Shown here: one piece after another, positions 1-10,274 of the stretch | Position numbering within the stretch: the first letter of the stretch is position 1 | How the letters are laid out: each line of letters begins with the position of its first letter | Source: a virus | Reading direction: 5' to 3' (one strand) | DNA length: 58,320 nucleotides | Virus record (IMG/VR): IMGVR_UViG_3300032134_000003 | Location: 1-58,320 of that record | The notes under the pieces: generated by a model | Database searches by the model: none | Seen by the model: the letters and a program-made list of their open reading frames with translations, nothing else | What the model was told of the DNA's origin: nothing | Translations under genes and position numbers: made by a program

Positions 1-127
1 AACCTCCACCAAATACGGATCTCTCAAACTCGTCTGCGGTACGCGCAGATAGGTCCAAGGGATTCGCAAATGGAGCGTATGATTGGCTAGATGAGGAGTC
101 ACCGACAGAGAGAAACCTGAGACGACT
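1..127. repeat. Terminal overlap of a circular sequence, left copy
   Basis: These 127 bases are identical to the last 127 bases of the window. A single open frame crosses the join, so the ends belong together. The length equals a k-mer size widely used by de Bruijn assemblers, so the simplest inference is a circular or circularly permuted genome of 58,193 bp with the overlap left untrimmed. A true short terminal repeat is possible but less likely, because the join lies inside a long gene. Confidence 0.95.
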
Positions 128-2018
128 TCTGGATGATCGGAATAGAGAAATTGCCAGCGGAGAACTAACTGAAGATTTTCAGGACGAGTCGCTTCGAGAA
201 TTTATTGAGGACCTGAATCGACGCGAGCGCAGTCCGGGCTATGTTGCGCCTAGACAAGGTTACGCTGACCTACCCGAGATGGCTTCTGGGGGCTTTGCCG
301 GGATGGGATACAAAGACGGTGGGGACATCCCCTTGTCAGATGATGACACCCTGAACTGGCTGGAAAGGCGAGGGAAAAGAAGAGAACTAGAAAGGGCACT
401 AGAGGCCAAGGGAGAAACAGCGAGTGCGGCCATGCCGGAAGTCAGCCTACAAGATCTTGCGCTAATCGCTCCGACCCTAAACGAGGGGCTGAGACAGGGG
501 CGACCGTCGCTGGGCTCTAAATTGGTGGAAATGAACTGGGCAGGTATGCAGGACCCCACATCCCCAAACAGGCAGATATTGGAATCAAGGGACACCACCG
601 CCATCAACAGGCAACTGTTGGCACTCAAGGATGAGATTACTGGGGGCGACGAGATAGATCTTAGTATCTTGGATCAAGCGATTCCAGAGCATCAGGCGTT
701 GGCACCCCTTGTAGATACTTCCATGATAGATCGTGATATATCAATTCCTGACTATTTAGATGAACCAGAATGGAAGCGTACAGGACGAGCAGCAGATCGT
801 CGTGTGGAGGATGTGCTGGAAAACCTTAATTGGTCAAACGATCCAGAATGGAAGCGTACAGGACGAGCGGCAGATAGGCGTGTGGAGGATATACTGGGCA
901 AGATAGGCCAGGCTCCCTCTGTGCCTGATATGCAGGCGTTCGGCACCGGCTTCTTGCCAATAACTACGCCTGACCTACAGCAGAATAGTTCTAGCAGAAT
1001 GCCTGATGGACCTGGGGTTACTGAAACAAGTTCAAGTACGTCCGATTTTTTTTCCGAGGAGTTAAGTGGGGCTGGAGGAGATTGGAGTATAACAGATCAG
1101 CAGATACTTCAGGATCCGCAAACCGGACAGTATCAGGTAGAGATTACCTTCAGGATGCCTGATGGATCTGAGGTTACTGAAACAGGTTCAAGCACGAGCC
1201 TACGCCTTGCGCGTAGCATGGCCCGAAGCAAAGGATTCGCTGCCGCCGCCCGTTATAAGCGCGATCACCGTGATCAGCCTGACGCTTATGCATACGGTGG
1301 TATGGTTGGCCCAGCAGGGGACACCACCGCCATCAACAGGCGGCTATTGGCACTCAAGGATGAGATCGGCGGGGGTGAGGAGATAGACGAAGATGCGGAT
1401 GGCGCGATGAAGCGCAGGCCGAGAACCATTGAGGAACTAGAGGCTTTGTCGATGAAGAGAATATTCGACTTGGCTACAGCTAAGGAAGAAGAGCTTCGCC
1501 TACAAAACCCCGCAGAAAGAGCGCAGGAGGAGTACTGGGATACACGGCTTAGGCGGGAACAGGATAACCGCTTTAATATTTTGGCTGCGGATGTTGCTGA
1601 AACAATCGGTAGCAGGACAGGGACAGGCGATATTGCCCGAGGATTGGCTGGCGCTGCTCGTAATCAGGTAGAACAAGGGCGACTAATCACGGACCTTGAG
1701 GGACTTCCATTCGCAGAGGATGTTCGAAGATCCAGGGAGAGTACATATCGCGACCAGCTTGCGGCTCTTGGTGCGGCAGCCGATACGCTTGGATCCCGTG
1801 GGGAACTGGAAGCAACCCTCCAGCAACGAAGGGATGAAGTCGCAGATACTATCGCTGCCCAGTTAGCTAAAGATTATAGGATAACGAGTGATGACTATGC
1901 TATGACTATGCAGGTAATCGACAGGGCTCTGATGGAAGGGCCGACACCCCAGAGAACGAAAGAGCTAGAAGAGTGGAAAGCACTTTACGAAGATAAATGG
2001 CTTAACCAGGGATTCTAA
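1..2018 (+). CDS. 3' part of a ~1012-aa virion-associated protein (5' part at 57173)
   Basis: The frame is open from the first complete codon at position 3. It is the direct continuation, across the circular join, of the gene that starts at 57173, and together they make about 1012 residues. This part is acidic, rich in Arg/Glu/Asp and probably largely helical. It contains three internal duplications: an EWKRTGRAADRRVED block near 770-810 and again near 848-888, a DTTAINRxLLALKDEI block near 590-640 and 1320-1370, and an MPDGxxVTETxSSTS block near 1000-1045 and 1155-1200. It also carries GGFAGMGYKDGGDIP, one of the GY-GG motifs shared with the two genes before it. The gene sits between those proteins and the giant 2626-residue protein, so I infer an internal or ejected virion protein. 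No enzymatic domain is recognised. An ATG at 279 is internal to the frame and not the true start. Confidence 0.85.
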   Translation, partial: PPPNTDLSNSSAVRADRSKGFANGAYDWLDEESPTERNLRRLLDDRNREIASGELTEDFQDESLREFIEDLNRRERSPGYVAPRQGYADLPEMASGGFAGMGYKDGGDIPLSDDDTLNWLERRGKRRELERALEAKGETASAAMPEVSLQDLALIAPTLNEGLRQGRPSLGSKLVEMNWAGMQDPTSPNRQILESRDTTAINRQLLALKDEITGGDEIDLSILDQAIPEHQALAPLVDTSMIDRDISIPDYLDEPEWKRTGRAADRRVEDVLENLNWSNDPEWKRTGRAADRRVEDILGKIGQAPSVPDMQAFGTGFLPITTPDLQQNSSSRMPDGPGVTETSSSTSDFFSEELSGAGGDWSITDQQILQDPQTGQYQVEITFRMPDGSEVTETGSSTSLRLARSMARSKGFAAAARYKRDHRDQPDAYAYGGMVGPAGDTTAINRRLLALKDEIGGGEEIDEDADGAMKRRPRTIEELEALSMKRIFDLATAKEEELRLQNPAERAQEEYWDTRLRREQDNRFNILAADVAETIGSRTGTGDIARGLAGAARNQVEQGRLITDLEGLPFAEDVRRSRESTYRDQLAALGAAADTLGSRGELEATLQQRRDEVADTIAAQLAKDYRITSDDYAMTMQVIDRALMEGPTPQRTKELEEWKALYEDKWLNQGF

Positions 2019-2067
2019 CCCGCCGGAAGAGATAAAAATTATTTCTTAGACGACAAAAAGAACTTAA

Positions 2068-5000
2068 ATGCCCAGACGAATACAGCTACCTAATGGCAGA
2101 TGGGTCACCGTTCCCGACATGGATCCATATGTGCAGCAGATTATGGATCGTCGTCGCGGCCTTGAAGAGGAAGAAGAGGACGAAGGCACCTTAGCCGGAT
2201 CTGCATGGGAAGGCATTAAGTCCATACCGAGCGGTGTGGCAGATATATTTTACTCCGGCCTCCAAGCCTCTATCGGCGTAGCCACGCCATTTGCAGACCT
2301 GCCTGTAGAGAGGCGGTTGCGCGAGCAGGCTTCAAAAAGAGCGCGTGAGAGAGACCCCGCCTATCAGGATGCCTTCCTTCCCGCAGTTGGTACGGGTGTT
2401 GGTCAGGTCGCAGGGCTCAGTGCCATTAGCCGACTTCCATATGGATGGCACGCCGCTGTGGGCGCTGGTGTAGCTATGGGCATTAGTGATCAGACACGCC
2501 GCATAGCAGACTACGAGCAAAAAACTGGTACAGATGTGCCTTGGTACAATGAAAGCGCAGCACATCTGGCGGGTGCCCTCATCGGATTGTCAGAAGTGGT
2601 TCCCATCAAGTTCGGGATGTTTCCGGCTTCTGTGTCAAAAATGATGACCAGAATGAAGGGTGGCGTCACCCCTAATGCGGGTGGCCGTATGTCGCTACTG
2701 GAAAAGAAGTATGGACTTGGTGCCGCTGCGAGCATGGCCATGCAAGAGGCCACGCAAGAAGCATCTGCCCAATGGCTCCAGTCTGTTACTGCCCGTGGCC
2801 TGTATGATCCTGACGCTATGCAAGACTTAGCTCACTCCATGGCGGAGGATTTCAAGGTTGGTGGCGCTGTCGGAGGGCTGGTGAAATTGGTTCAGCATCA
2901 AATGCTTAATCCCAGGCTTAGGACGGCTGACCGGGATTTGGCGGCAGAAGGATCATTAAGAAGCAGCAGGGGACGAAATTATGCACTAGCAAGGGAACTC
3001 GACGACAACATTACCGGAATAACTAGAGAGTTGCCGGAGCTATTAACAAACGTTGGCGTAAATCCAATACTTGCTCGTGACATCAGTGAACAGTTCGGGG
3101 GCATAACGGCTGCTATACCCCGTGGCATGGACACAATACTAAAATCTGGCAGCATCACGCAATCAGACGTTCGGCAATTGGTGGTAGAACTCCAAACCAG
3201 AACTGACCGCGCCAAGAGCGAGCTAGACAGGTTGATCCAACATCGTCCGGCCTCAAGACAGGAATATGAAAAAGCAAAGGCCGCCTTAGATGTAATGACT
3301 GCCGATAGAATTAAAAACTTGAGCAGAACTACAACCGAATTGCGCGGTGGGCTTGGCGATATGGGCGGCCTTACTGGGAATGAACAGTATCAAGAGGCTA
3401 GACAGGCGGACCTAGAGTCCGATACTGGTGCCACAAGAGAAACTGTGATGGGCGTCTACGAGACGAGGAGGCAGGCAAGGCTGAATCCAGACGATCCCAA
3501 GACAAAGGGCGTATGGGCCTCGTTTAAGTCAGCGATACGATCTCTAATGGGTGGCTCATTTGGGATAGGTGGGTTCTATCAGATGGCCGAAGACCTGGGG
3601 GTTCGCAGGGGGCCAGGCTCAGAGAAAATAAATTTAGGTGTCGATCCGAATCTAGCATTGTCGGACATGGGGCTCGCTTCTTCCGATAGGAGCAGCTTCG
3701 ACGCCGCAGAACTTGGGGGTGTAATATTTGGTGGCCGTGGCGACCATAGCTCATCTACCCCTCAACGAAAAGTTGATAACAGTGATGTCATGGACAACCT
3801 TGTGTTTCCAGACATTATGCTGGAGGCAACGAGGGGTCCCACGGGCGTACAGTTGGTGGGGGTCAGGGCACAACTGAAGGCGTTGGAAGAGAGGAAAGCA
3901 AAGTTAGAGAAGCAGATTGACAACCTTTACGAAAAACATCCGTTCACCCGTGAGATGGATGAGATAGCAGAGGAAAGAAAGCACGCCGATGACGAAAGTT
4001 GGGTGCAGTACAGAGACTTGAGTCAGGAATTCCTCCTTAAGCAGACTCAAATGGTTAAGGCAAATATATCACAACTAAATCGCGAAAGAAACGATATTTA
4101 CTTGCGCCTACTTAACCAGAGGCTTCAACAAGCTCAAGATTATTTTGCGATTAAGGGTAACCTTGGATACAAGCAGTCAGCCGCCAAGCGAGTCCTTGGT
4201 AAGGCAGATGTAAGGGCTTTTGATACATGGCTTAATGGAACTATCGCTTCTGTGAACCAGAGCCAGATCAATGGCCAGAATATGGCCCAGCTTGCCGCAG
4301 ATCAGCGTGCAAAATTTGAAGCAGGGTTGGCCGCAGAGACAGACATCTCAAAGGACGCCAAGGCTGCGCTAACGGTCAAGTTTCTTTCTCAAAATGCACA
4401 GGAGTTTGGCACTCAACCCCGTGATATCTCCGCACGGCAATTTATGCAAGTTGCCAATCTTTTCGGTGCCGACTCTAAGGTTGTGAAGGCCCGTGCCCAG
4501 GGCGCATTCGCCCTGAAGGCGCTAAGTGACATCGCTAGGTGGCAGGTAGATGACAGACTGTATGATGTGACCGTGGACGGGCTGCCAGACATAAACGAAA
4601 GTGCGCCTGTAGTAAAACAATTTTTAAGCAAGCTGGAGGGGCTAGTTACCGACAAGAAAACTGGAAAGGTTTCCTTGGAAGAGGGCAAGCCAGGGTATAT
4701 TTCTGATGGGGACATTGTAGAGCTTCTTAGGTCTAAAAATATTTACCTCAGGGACGAAACAAGGATCGGTGAATCGTTAGCAAAAAAGACGAAGACCGGG
4801 GTAAAGAGCAAGCCGTTTGAGAAGTTGCTTCTTGATATGACCGGGGCATTAAGCTGGGAAAAAGCGACATACTCTCAAAGGCTGCTGATGTACTCGCGCT
4901 TGTTGCAGCTTCCCGCACATTACACTGCTCGGGGCAACCCCGAAGAACAACGCTTCCTAGAGGGGAAGGGGGAGCTAGACTACAGACCTCTTTTCCTGCC

Positions 5001-8000
5001 TGACTTTTATAACGACCCAAGCATTGATAGTCATACAGACTTTATGATCGACGAGGTTGCGAATATAACAGATCAGGGGCACCACAAATGGCCATCCCGA
5101 GCAATCGGTACACTGAAGAACAGAACCCAAACGGCGTTGGGTAAAGAGTTTGACAGTGAGTCGTTTTATGAGGCATTGGCGCGGCTAATAGAAACTGGGG
5201 TTTTCAACCCCACGGACTCAGCCGCCCCTGACGTTATCATATCTCCAGACTCATGGCTTTATGCCGCTCCGACAGACGAAAGCCAGCTTGAATTAGGACA
5301 AGACGCCGGAGGCCTGGGAGACCCCATAGCAGAGGTGCCGACAAGAGCTGCCCAGAAAAAGGAGTACGAGAGCAGGGAAGGCGAAAGGCAAGCAAGTGCG
5401 GTCAGCAATTCCAGGGTGCGCCTTAATGTGGAATACAAGGCGCTGGAGGATCCATGGGCTCCGACAAGCGAGGGTATGACGCAGCCTGGGGACACGAGGG
5501 CGCAAGACGAAGCATTCTGGGTCAGGGAATCAAAGCCACAACTTGTCAATAGACTCTTGACGGACCCCGATGCGATGTGGGCTGGTCAAGTTGACGAACT
5601 ATGGGCGAGATATAATGAAAAAAATACAGGCAAGCCGATAAGCAGGGAGGACTTTGTAAAACGGTTTACTGCGCTCATCACATCTACTTCTATGTTACAA
5701 GAACTTAGTGACATGGAGGTCCTAGATACCGTCCGGGGCGTGGTGGCACGCGGCAAGACAGCACCTACCGAGGACCTGCTTGAGCTAGGAACTGCCGAGG
5801 GTCGGAGTCTGGTCCAAAGCCTGATAAAGGCTGGCGCACTCCCTTCTTCTTTGCAGGATGACATCCATGCCAGGAGAAGGCGGTACGTCGATACGATGAC
5901 GAAGCGATTTGAAATATTGGATGCAAAGGTTGAAGAGGTTTTCAAATCAACACGGCTCCCAGACAACATACAGCGTCAATATGTAGATGATCTCGACGGG
6001 TTATACCAATTTCACCGCGATGTGGCAATTGGCGGTAAGCGGATGGAGGGCGTTCGTGCCCTGTACGACGCTCCCGGCAACAGGATCATCATCAACCTTG
6101 CCTTGGTTGATCCCAACGACATGGCCAGCGCACAAGAGGTTGTAAAAGATGCAGCCTTCCACGAAGGGCTACACGCGCTAATAATGCGAGATCATTTGTT
6201 GGACGAAGAATTAAAAACACTACGCAACTTCGTCAGAAACCAACAAAACATAGTGCCAAAGGAGGTGGACCCGGACGCGCATGATGCGAAAGTAACGTGG
6301 TTTGAACGCGCCATTGCACAGCACAAGGATAGCCAGCTAACCGAAGGAGATATTGAAAATGAAGCTATTATCTCCTTGCTACAAAACATGGTACGCAACC
6401 CCGATGCGTATGTAGCGGGCAAGAAAACCCGCAAGATCGGTGACGATCTCAGGGGGTTCCTTGAGAAGTTTGTGGGTGCAGCCAAGGATGCTGACATCGT
6501 TGACGTTATGAGAATACTTGGACGAATAGAGCGTGGCGAAGTTGGTGAGCGTGGGTCTGGGTTTGGATTCATAGATGGCGAAGAATACACAGACGATTCT
6601 ATAATTAGATCCAATATGCTGCTCCGTTATGCAAACCCAGCAGACATAAAAGAACTAAGAAAAGCTATTGTTCTGCGCGATGCTGCACCGTCTGATGGGA
6701 TGAGGCAAAGCGAACAGGCAAAGGTAGATGCCATTGCTGACAGGATCACCAATAGGCGTGAAATTATTCAGGGATCGGCAGGGCCGCCCCCCAGTGCGGT
6801 GACGAGCGTAGAGGATGAGCGCATCTTGCACGAGCACATTAATGCCACAGCTAGGGGGTCCCAGCCATTGCTGGCCCTAAGGTATGGCAAAAAGGACCCC
6901 GAGGCGTACAAGCTAGCCCTAAATACGTTCATAGAAACGCGCAACAAGGATCCCGAATACGCCTACAGGATGCCCGCTGAATACCAAACGCTCTTTGATA
7001 ACAAAGGGGATCTTGATCAGCCGGGAGATGATACCAGAAAAAGGTGGATAGACGCGGGGTGGGTTACGCCAATAGACGCGGACGCTACAAGAAAAAGTGT
7101 TAAGAAGTTATCGGATCTTGATAACAAAACTGGAGATACCGTTGAAGAGACAGAGAGCAACTTCGATAAAACTGTTGAAAACTTACGCTATCTATACTTG
7201 GATCGTCGCCAGTGGGTCGTGAAGCAGACCGACAGACTCCTAGCTGCACAGAACAGGGCAGAGTTAGATGCCGAGACATCTGCCTTGGTTATGTGGCGCA
7301 ATTCTGACAATGCACTTAACTGGCTACCGGGGCTGATGCTTAGGGGGCCATTGTCCTATTTGGGCACATCAGTTGGATCCGGGAGATTTGAAAATGCACC
7401 CGTTTATGACAATGATCTAGCGGAAAAATTCGGAGGCGATGGCCGGATCGGAGGGCTCAATGAAATATTTGCCCCGATTATAGATTCCAAGGACCAAGAG
7501 CTTGCAACCATCTACGGTGCGGCCAAGAGGATACTATGGACGAAGAAGCGCCGTGACGCACTCAGGTCTGCGACTGGGCAGTACGGCCCACTTGGAGATC
7601 GTACTTACGACAGGAGTGATCTCGACCCCTCAACAAGACTCAAGCTGGAAAAATTTGAGGCCGCATATGTGGCCATCAATGAGAACGACAGAATCAGCGA
7701 AGATGAATTAAATCAAACCATCAGAGATGTAGAGGAAGGCAACCCACATATCGTAGAGTTCTGGGATCGTTATAACGCATACGACAATCACATGATTAAG
7801 ATGTCGTACAACACTGGCATGATCACCAGGGAGGTTCGTGACGAGTGGATGGCTATGCCATATGCGCCGTTCTATCGTGACGTAGCTACGGAAGAAGATT
7901 TTCCGGTAGGCTCACGGCAAGAGATAGCCAAGCGTGGAAAGAATCTGGTAGAGAAGGCCCTGAAGGGTAGTACGGGACCGATAAAAACATCCTTGGCGGA

Positions 8001-9948
8001 TGGGATTATCCAGAACACGCAGGCATTGGTTCGCGATGCCATGATGAACGCGGCAGTGTCACGAACAGTTAGGGACGCCGTGTCCCTGGGTGAAGCAAGA
8101 AAAATAAAGATCAGTGCCCTGGAGGGCGTTCTTGATAACCGTGTTGTGCGAGTCATGGAAGAGGGCGTCCCGGTTTTTTATGAACTTGATGATGTCCGAC
8201 TTGCTATGTCCACAATGCTACTGGGATACAATCCCAAAAAGCAGTTGCAAGAATTATTTGGAGAACACAAGGCTGGCGAACTCACGCAGAAACTCCTTAC
8301 GGGCTCTTCGGAGTTGTTAAGAGAAGCTGTCACAAGGACCCCACCCTTTGCTTTAAAGAATGTTTTCAGGGATTCTTGGAATGCCATGAGCCTTACTGGC
8401 GGGGGACCAAAGCTTGTTCTTCAGGCGTTTAAGAATGCTTTCGATGTAGACATATTGCGTAGAGCGGACGAGGCCGGACTATCAATAGGGGTCGATTTTG
8501 TTGCGGAGCCTGGCAGGTTCGGTGAGAAAATGAAGAAGGAACTTGATAAGGCCAATCTAGATTGGAAGAATCCGCGCTCCCCCTTCGCCGCACTTTGGAA
8601 TTTCACAGGGCGTATCGCCAAGCAGTCTGAAGTCTCGACTAGGCTTGCTGTATATGATCGCGTACTGGCCATGACGGGGAACAAGTCGCTTGCACAGTAT
8701 TACGCCATAGAAATTATGAACTATGGCCGCAGAGGTTCAAGCGCAACGCTCAGTACATGGATGTCTACTGTGCCGTTTATGAACGGCAGGATGCAGGGCC
8801 TTGATGTTACCTATAGGGGCCTTCGTGGCAAGAAGGGTTCCTCTGATATTCCAGGGATTGCTGGGTACGGGCTAACTGCCGATCAGTATGAAGATCTTCC
8901 CGCATGGCAGAAGAGTACAGGGTCGGTCCTGGGGCGTGGCCTTATTTTGACCGCCGCAACCGGAGCCCTCTACCTCTTGATGCGAGATGATGAGGAGTGG
9001 CAGGACCTGAGGGATGAGACCAAATCTGATAACTGGGTGCTTCCCCTGTCAGATCATGCGTGGCTAAAGATCCCCATACCATTTGAAATCGGCGTTATTT
9101 TCAAGGTCATTCCGGAGAAGATACTTGAAGCGATTTTTGAAAAAGACGTAGGCGCGGTCGATGTGGGGGAGGAAGCTTATCGACAATTACGCACCTCACT
9201 AAGCATAGGGGGACCACAACTGTTTGCCCCAGTAGTTAATGCGATGCGTAATTACGATACGTTCAGAAAGGATGACATAGTTGATCATTGGATGGAAGAA
9301 ACCCTGTCCCCCAACGAGCAACGTAATTCGTATACAAGCAATGTCGCTCGGGGTATGGCAGACCTAGCCAACAGTATACCATTGGTTAAAAACCTAGACT
9401 TTCTAACATCTCCCATGAAGGTCGAATACATGATGCGTCAGTACGGCGGCACGATGGGGGGTTATGTGATAACGGTCGCGGACAGGATAGCCCGTACTGG
9501 GCCGCTCGCGGATGAAAGCGTGGTCGGCACCAACAAAGATTTTGACTTTAGGTCCATGGTCGGTGGCGAAGGTGTCGCCAATGTCCCCATCCTTGGCGAC
9601 CTATTAACTGACCCCAGAGGGCGCGGGGGCAGGCAGCAAGAGTTCTATGAGGCCCTGGAGGAACTTGATCTCGTCGTCGCTACGCTAAGAAGTATTACCG
9701 AAAGGGATCACCAAAGGGGCTTTACTTACGCAGAGAAGCACGCAGGTCTGCTGGAGAATCAAAGTCAGTTGAGGTCTATTGGCAGACAGTTGAAAGAGTG
9801 GCGCGAAGACAGGGATTATCTGGCAGAGATACCTCGCTCATCAATGTCTGATGACAGGAAGCGAGAGAGTTACAAGAGGTTACTTGAAGATCGTCAATAT
9901 ATTTTAAGAGACATTGATGCCCTGATGGAATCTATAAACCGGAGATGA
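2068..9948 (+). CDS. Giant polyvalent virion protein with zincin motif and LPD38-like region (2626 aa)
   Basis: This is the largest gene, encoding 2626 residues. After a short charged N-terminus come Gly/Ala-rich hydrophobic helices (roughly residues 50-230) and then long helical charged stretches. A zinc-metallopeptidase signature HEGLH lies at residues 1365-1369 (bases 6160-6174). A candidate third ligand, Glu1432 in IENEAI, follows 63 residues later, which would suit a gluzincin-like fold. Around residues 2060-2290 the sequence (RTPPFALKNVFRD, then an IMNYGRRG...VPFMNGRMQGLD stretch) resembles the large polyvalent protein-associated domain 38 of phage and mobile-element polyproteins. The C-terminus is coiled-coil-like. 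Giant proteins of this type are thought to travel in the capsid and enter the host with the DNA. That role, and protease activity, are inferences here. The gene lies between the low-complexity virion proteins and the lysis genes. Confidence 0.85.
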   Translation: MPRRIQLPNGRWVTVPDMDPYVQQIMDRRRGLEEEEEDEGTLAGSAWEGIKSIPSGVADIFYSGLQASIGVATPFADLPVERRLREQASKRARERDPAYQDAFLPAVGTGVGQVAGLSAISRLPYGWHAAVGAGVAMGISDQTRRIADYEQKTGTDVPWYNESAAHLAGALIGLSEVVPIKFGMFPASVSKMMTRMKGGVTPNAGGRMSLLEKKYGLGAAASMAMQEATQEASAQWLQSVTARGLYDPDAMQDLAHSMAEDFKVGGAVGGLVKLVQHQMLNPRLRTADRDLAAEGSLRSSRGRNYALARELDDNITGITRELPELLTNVGVNPILARDISEQFGGITAAIPRGMDTILKSGSITQSDVRQLVVELQTRTDRAKSELDRLIQHRPASRQEYEKAKAALDVMTADRIKNLSRTTTELRGGLGDMGGLTGNEQYQEARQADLESDTGATRETVMGVYETRRQARLNPDDPKTKGVWASFKSAIRSLMGGSFGIGGFYQMAEDLGVRRGPGSEKINLGVDPNLALSDMGLASSDRSSFDAAELGGVIFGGRGDHSSSTPQRKVDNSDVMDNLVFPDIMLEATRGPTGVQLVGVRAQLKALEERKAKLEKQIDNLYEKHPFTREMDEIAEERKHADDESWVQYRDLSQEFLLKQTQMVKANISQLNRERNDIYLRLLNQRLQQAQDYFAIKGNLGYKQSAAKRVLGKADVRAFDTWLNGTIASVNQSQINGQNMAQLAADQRAKFEAGLAAETDISKDAKAALTVKFLSQNAQEFGTQPRDISARQFMQVANLFGADSKVVKARAQGAFALKALSDIARWQVDDRLYDVTVDGLPDINESAPVVKQFLSKLEGLVTDKKTGKVSLEEGKPGYISDGDIVELLRSKNIYLRDETRIGESLAKKTKTGVKSKPFEKLLLDMTGALSWEKATYSQRLLMYSRLLQLPAHYTARGNPEEQRFLEGKGELDYRPLFLPDFYNDPSIDSHTDFMIDEVANITDQGHHKWPSRAIGTLKNRTQTALGKEFDSESFYEALARLIETGVFNPTDSAAPDVIISPDSWLYAAPTDESQLELGQDAGGLGDPIAEVPTRAAQKKEYESREGERQASAVSNSRVRLNVEYKALEDPWAPTSEGMTQPGDTRAQDEAFWVRESKPQLVNRLLTDPDAMWAGQVDELWARYNEKNTGKPISREDFVKRFTALITSTSMLQELSDMEVLDTVRGVVARGKTAPTEDLLELGTAEGRSLVQSLIKAGALPSSLQDDIHARRRRYVDTMTKRFEILDAKVEEVFKSTRLPDNIQRQYVDDLDGLYQFHRDVAIGGKRMEGVRALYDAPGNRIIINLALVDPNDMASAQEVVKDAAFHEGLHALIMRDHLLDEELKTLRNFVRNQQNIVPKEVDPDAHDAKVTWFERAIAQHKDSQLTEGDIENEAIISLLQNMVRNPDAYVAGKKTRKIGDDLRGFLEKFVGAAKDADIVDVMRILGRIERGEVGERGSGFGFIDGEEYTDDSIIRSNMLLRYANPADIKELRKAIVLRDAAPSDGMRQSEQAKVDAIADRITNRREIIQGSAGPPPSAVTSVEDERILHEHINATARGSQPLLALRYGKKDPEAYKLALNTFIETRNKDPEYAYRMPAEYQTLFDNKGDLDQPGDDTRKRWIDAGWVTPIDADATRKSVKKLSDLDNKTGDTVEETESNFDKTVENLRYLYLDRRQWVVKQTDRLLAAQNRAELDAETSALVMWRNSDNALNWLPGLMLRGPLSYLGTSVGSGRFENAPVYDNDLAEKFGGDGRIGGLNEIFAPIIDSKDQELATIYGAAKRILWTKKRRDALRSATGQYGPLGDRTYDRSDLDPSTRLKLEKFEAAYVAINENDRISEDELNQTIRDVEEGNPHIVEFWDRYNAYDNHMIKMSYNTGMITREVRDEWMAMPYAPFYRDVATEEDFPVGSRQEIAKRGKNLVEKALKGSTGPIKTSLADGIIQNTQALVRDAMMNAAVSRTVRDAVSLGEARKIKISALEGVLDNRVVRVMEEGVPVFYELDDVRLAMSTMLLGYNPKKQLQELFGEHKAGELTQKLLTGSSELLREAVTRTPPFALKNVFRDSWNAMSLTGGGPKLVLQAFKNAFDVDILRRADEAGLSIGVDFVAEPGRFGEKMKKELDKANLDWKNPRSPFAALWNFTGRIAKQSEVSTRLAVYDRVLAMTGNKSLAQYYAIEIMNYGRRGSSATLSTWMSTVPFMNGRMQGLDVTYRGLRGKKGSSDIPGIAGYGLTADQYEDLPAWQKSTGSVLGRGLILTAATGALYLLMRDDEEWQDLRDETKSDNWVLPLSDHAWLKIPIPFEIGVIFKVIPEKILEAIFEKDVGAVDVGEEAYRQLRTSLSIGGPQLFAPVVNAMRNYDTFRKDDIVDHWMEETLSPNEQRNSYTSNVARGMADLANSIPLVKNLDFLTSPMKVEYMMRQYGGTMGGYVITVADRIARTGPLADESVVGTNKDFDFRSMVGGEGVANVPILGDLLTDPRGRGGRQQEFYEALEELDLVVATLRSITERDHQRGFTYAEKHAGLLENQSQLRSIGRQLKEWREDRDYLAEIPRSSMSDDRKRESYKRLLEDRQYILRDIDALMESINRR

Positions 9949-9953
9949 TGTGC

Positions 9954-10274
9954 ATGAATATTATCAGTGAAATACTTAAGGATGAGCGCGGTTCCTTTAG
10001 TGCTGCCAGAACATTCCTTTTCGGAGCGTTGGTTTTTACGGGCGTCATCATAGTGCTGGATTCGATGGTGCTGGCGGTGCCAGAGATTGCGTACACCCTC
10101 CTGGGTAGCCTTGGCGTGGGGCTGGTTGCATGGGCTGGCGGCCCACGGGTGGCTCAGTATCTAGCCCCTCAGGTGGGGGCAGTGGCGTCTGGGATTGCCA
10201 GGGCCGTGAGGGATCCTGAGCGTCCCAAGCTGTTGGACAATTCCCCGGACTTTAGAGAACATGACGAAAGATGA
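9954..10274 (+). CDS. Small membrane protein, holin candidate (106 aa)
   Basis: The protein has an N-terminal charged segment ending in DERGSFSAART, then two hydrophobic segments (about residues 18-38 and 42-62) and a polar C-terminal tail. I chose ATG 9954 because a GGAG at 9941-9944 lies nine bases upstream; ATG 9945 in the same frame is possible. The start overlaps the end of the giant gene region and the stop overlaps the M15 peptidase gene, so these are translationally coupled. Two membrane segments directly before an endolysin fit a class II holin, but the sequence family is not recognised, and a virion membrane protein is an alternative. Confidence 0.6.
   Translation: MNIISEILKDERGSFSAARTFLFGALVFTGVIIVLDSMVLAVPEIAYTLLGSLGVGLVAWAGGPRVAQYLAPQVGAVASGIARAVRDPERPKLLDNSPDFREHDER

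Noticed and set aside
1-127. Biological direct terminal repeat
   Set aside because: A 127-bp identity equals a common assembly k-mer and lies inside a long gene that is intact only when one copy is removed; circular assembly explains it better.
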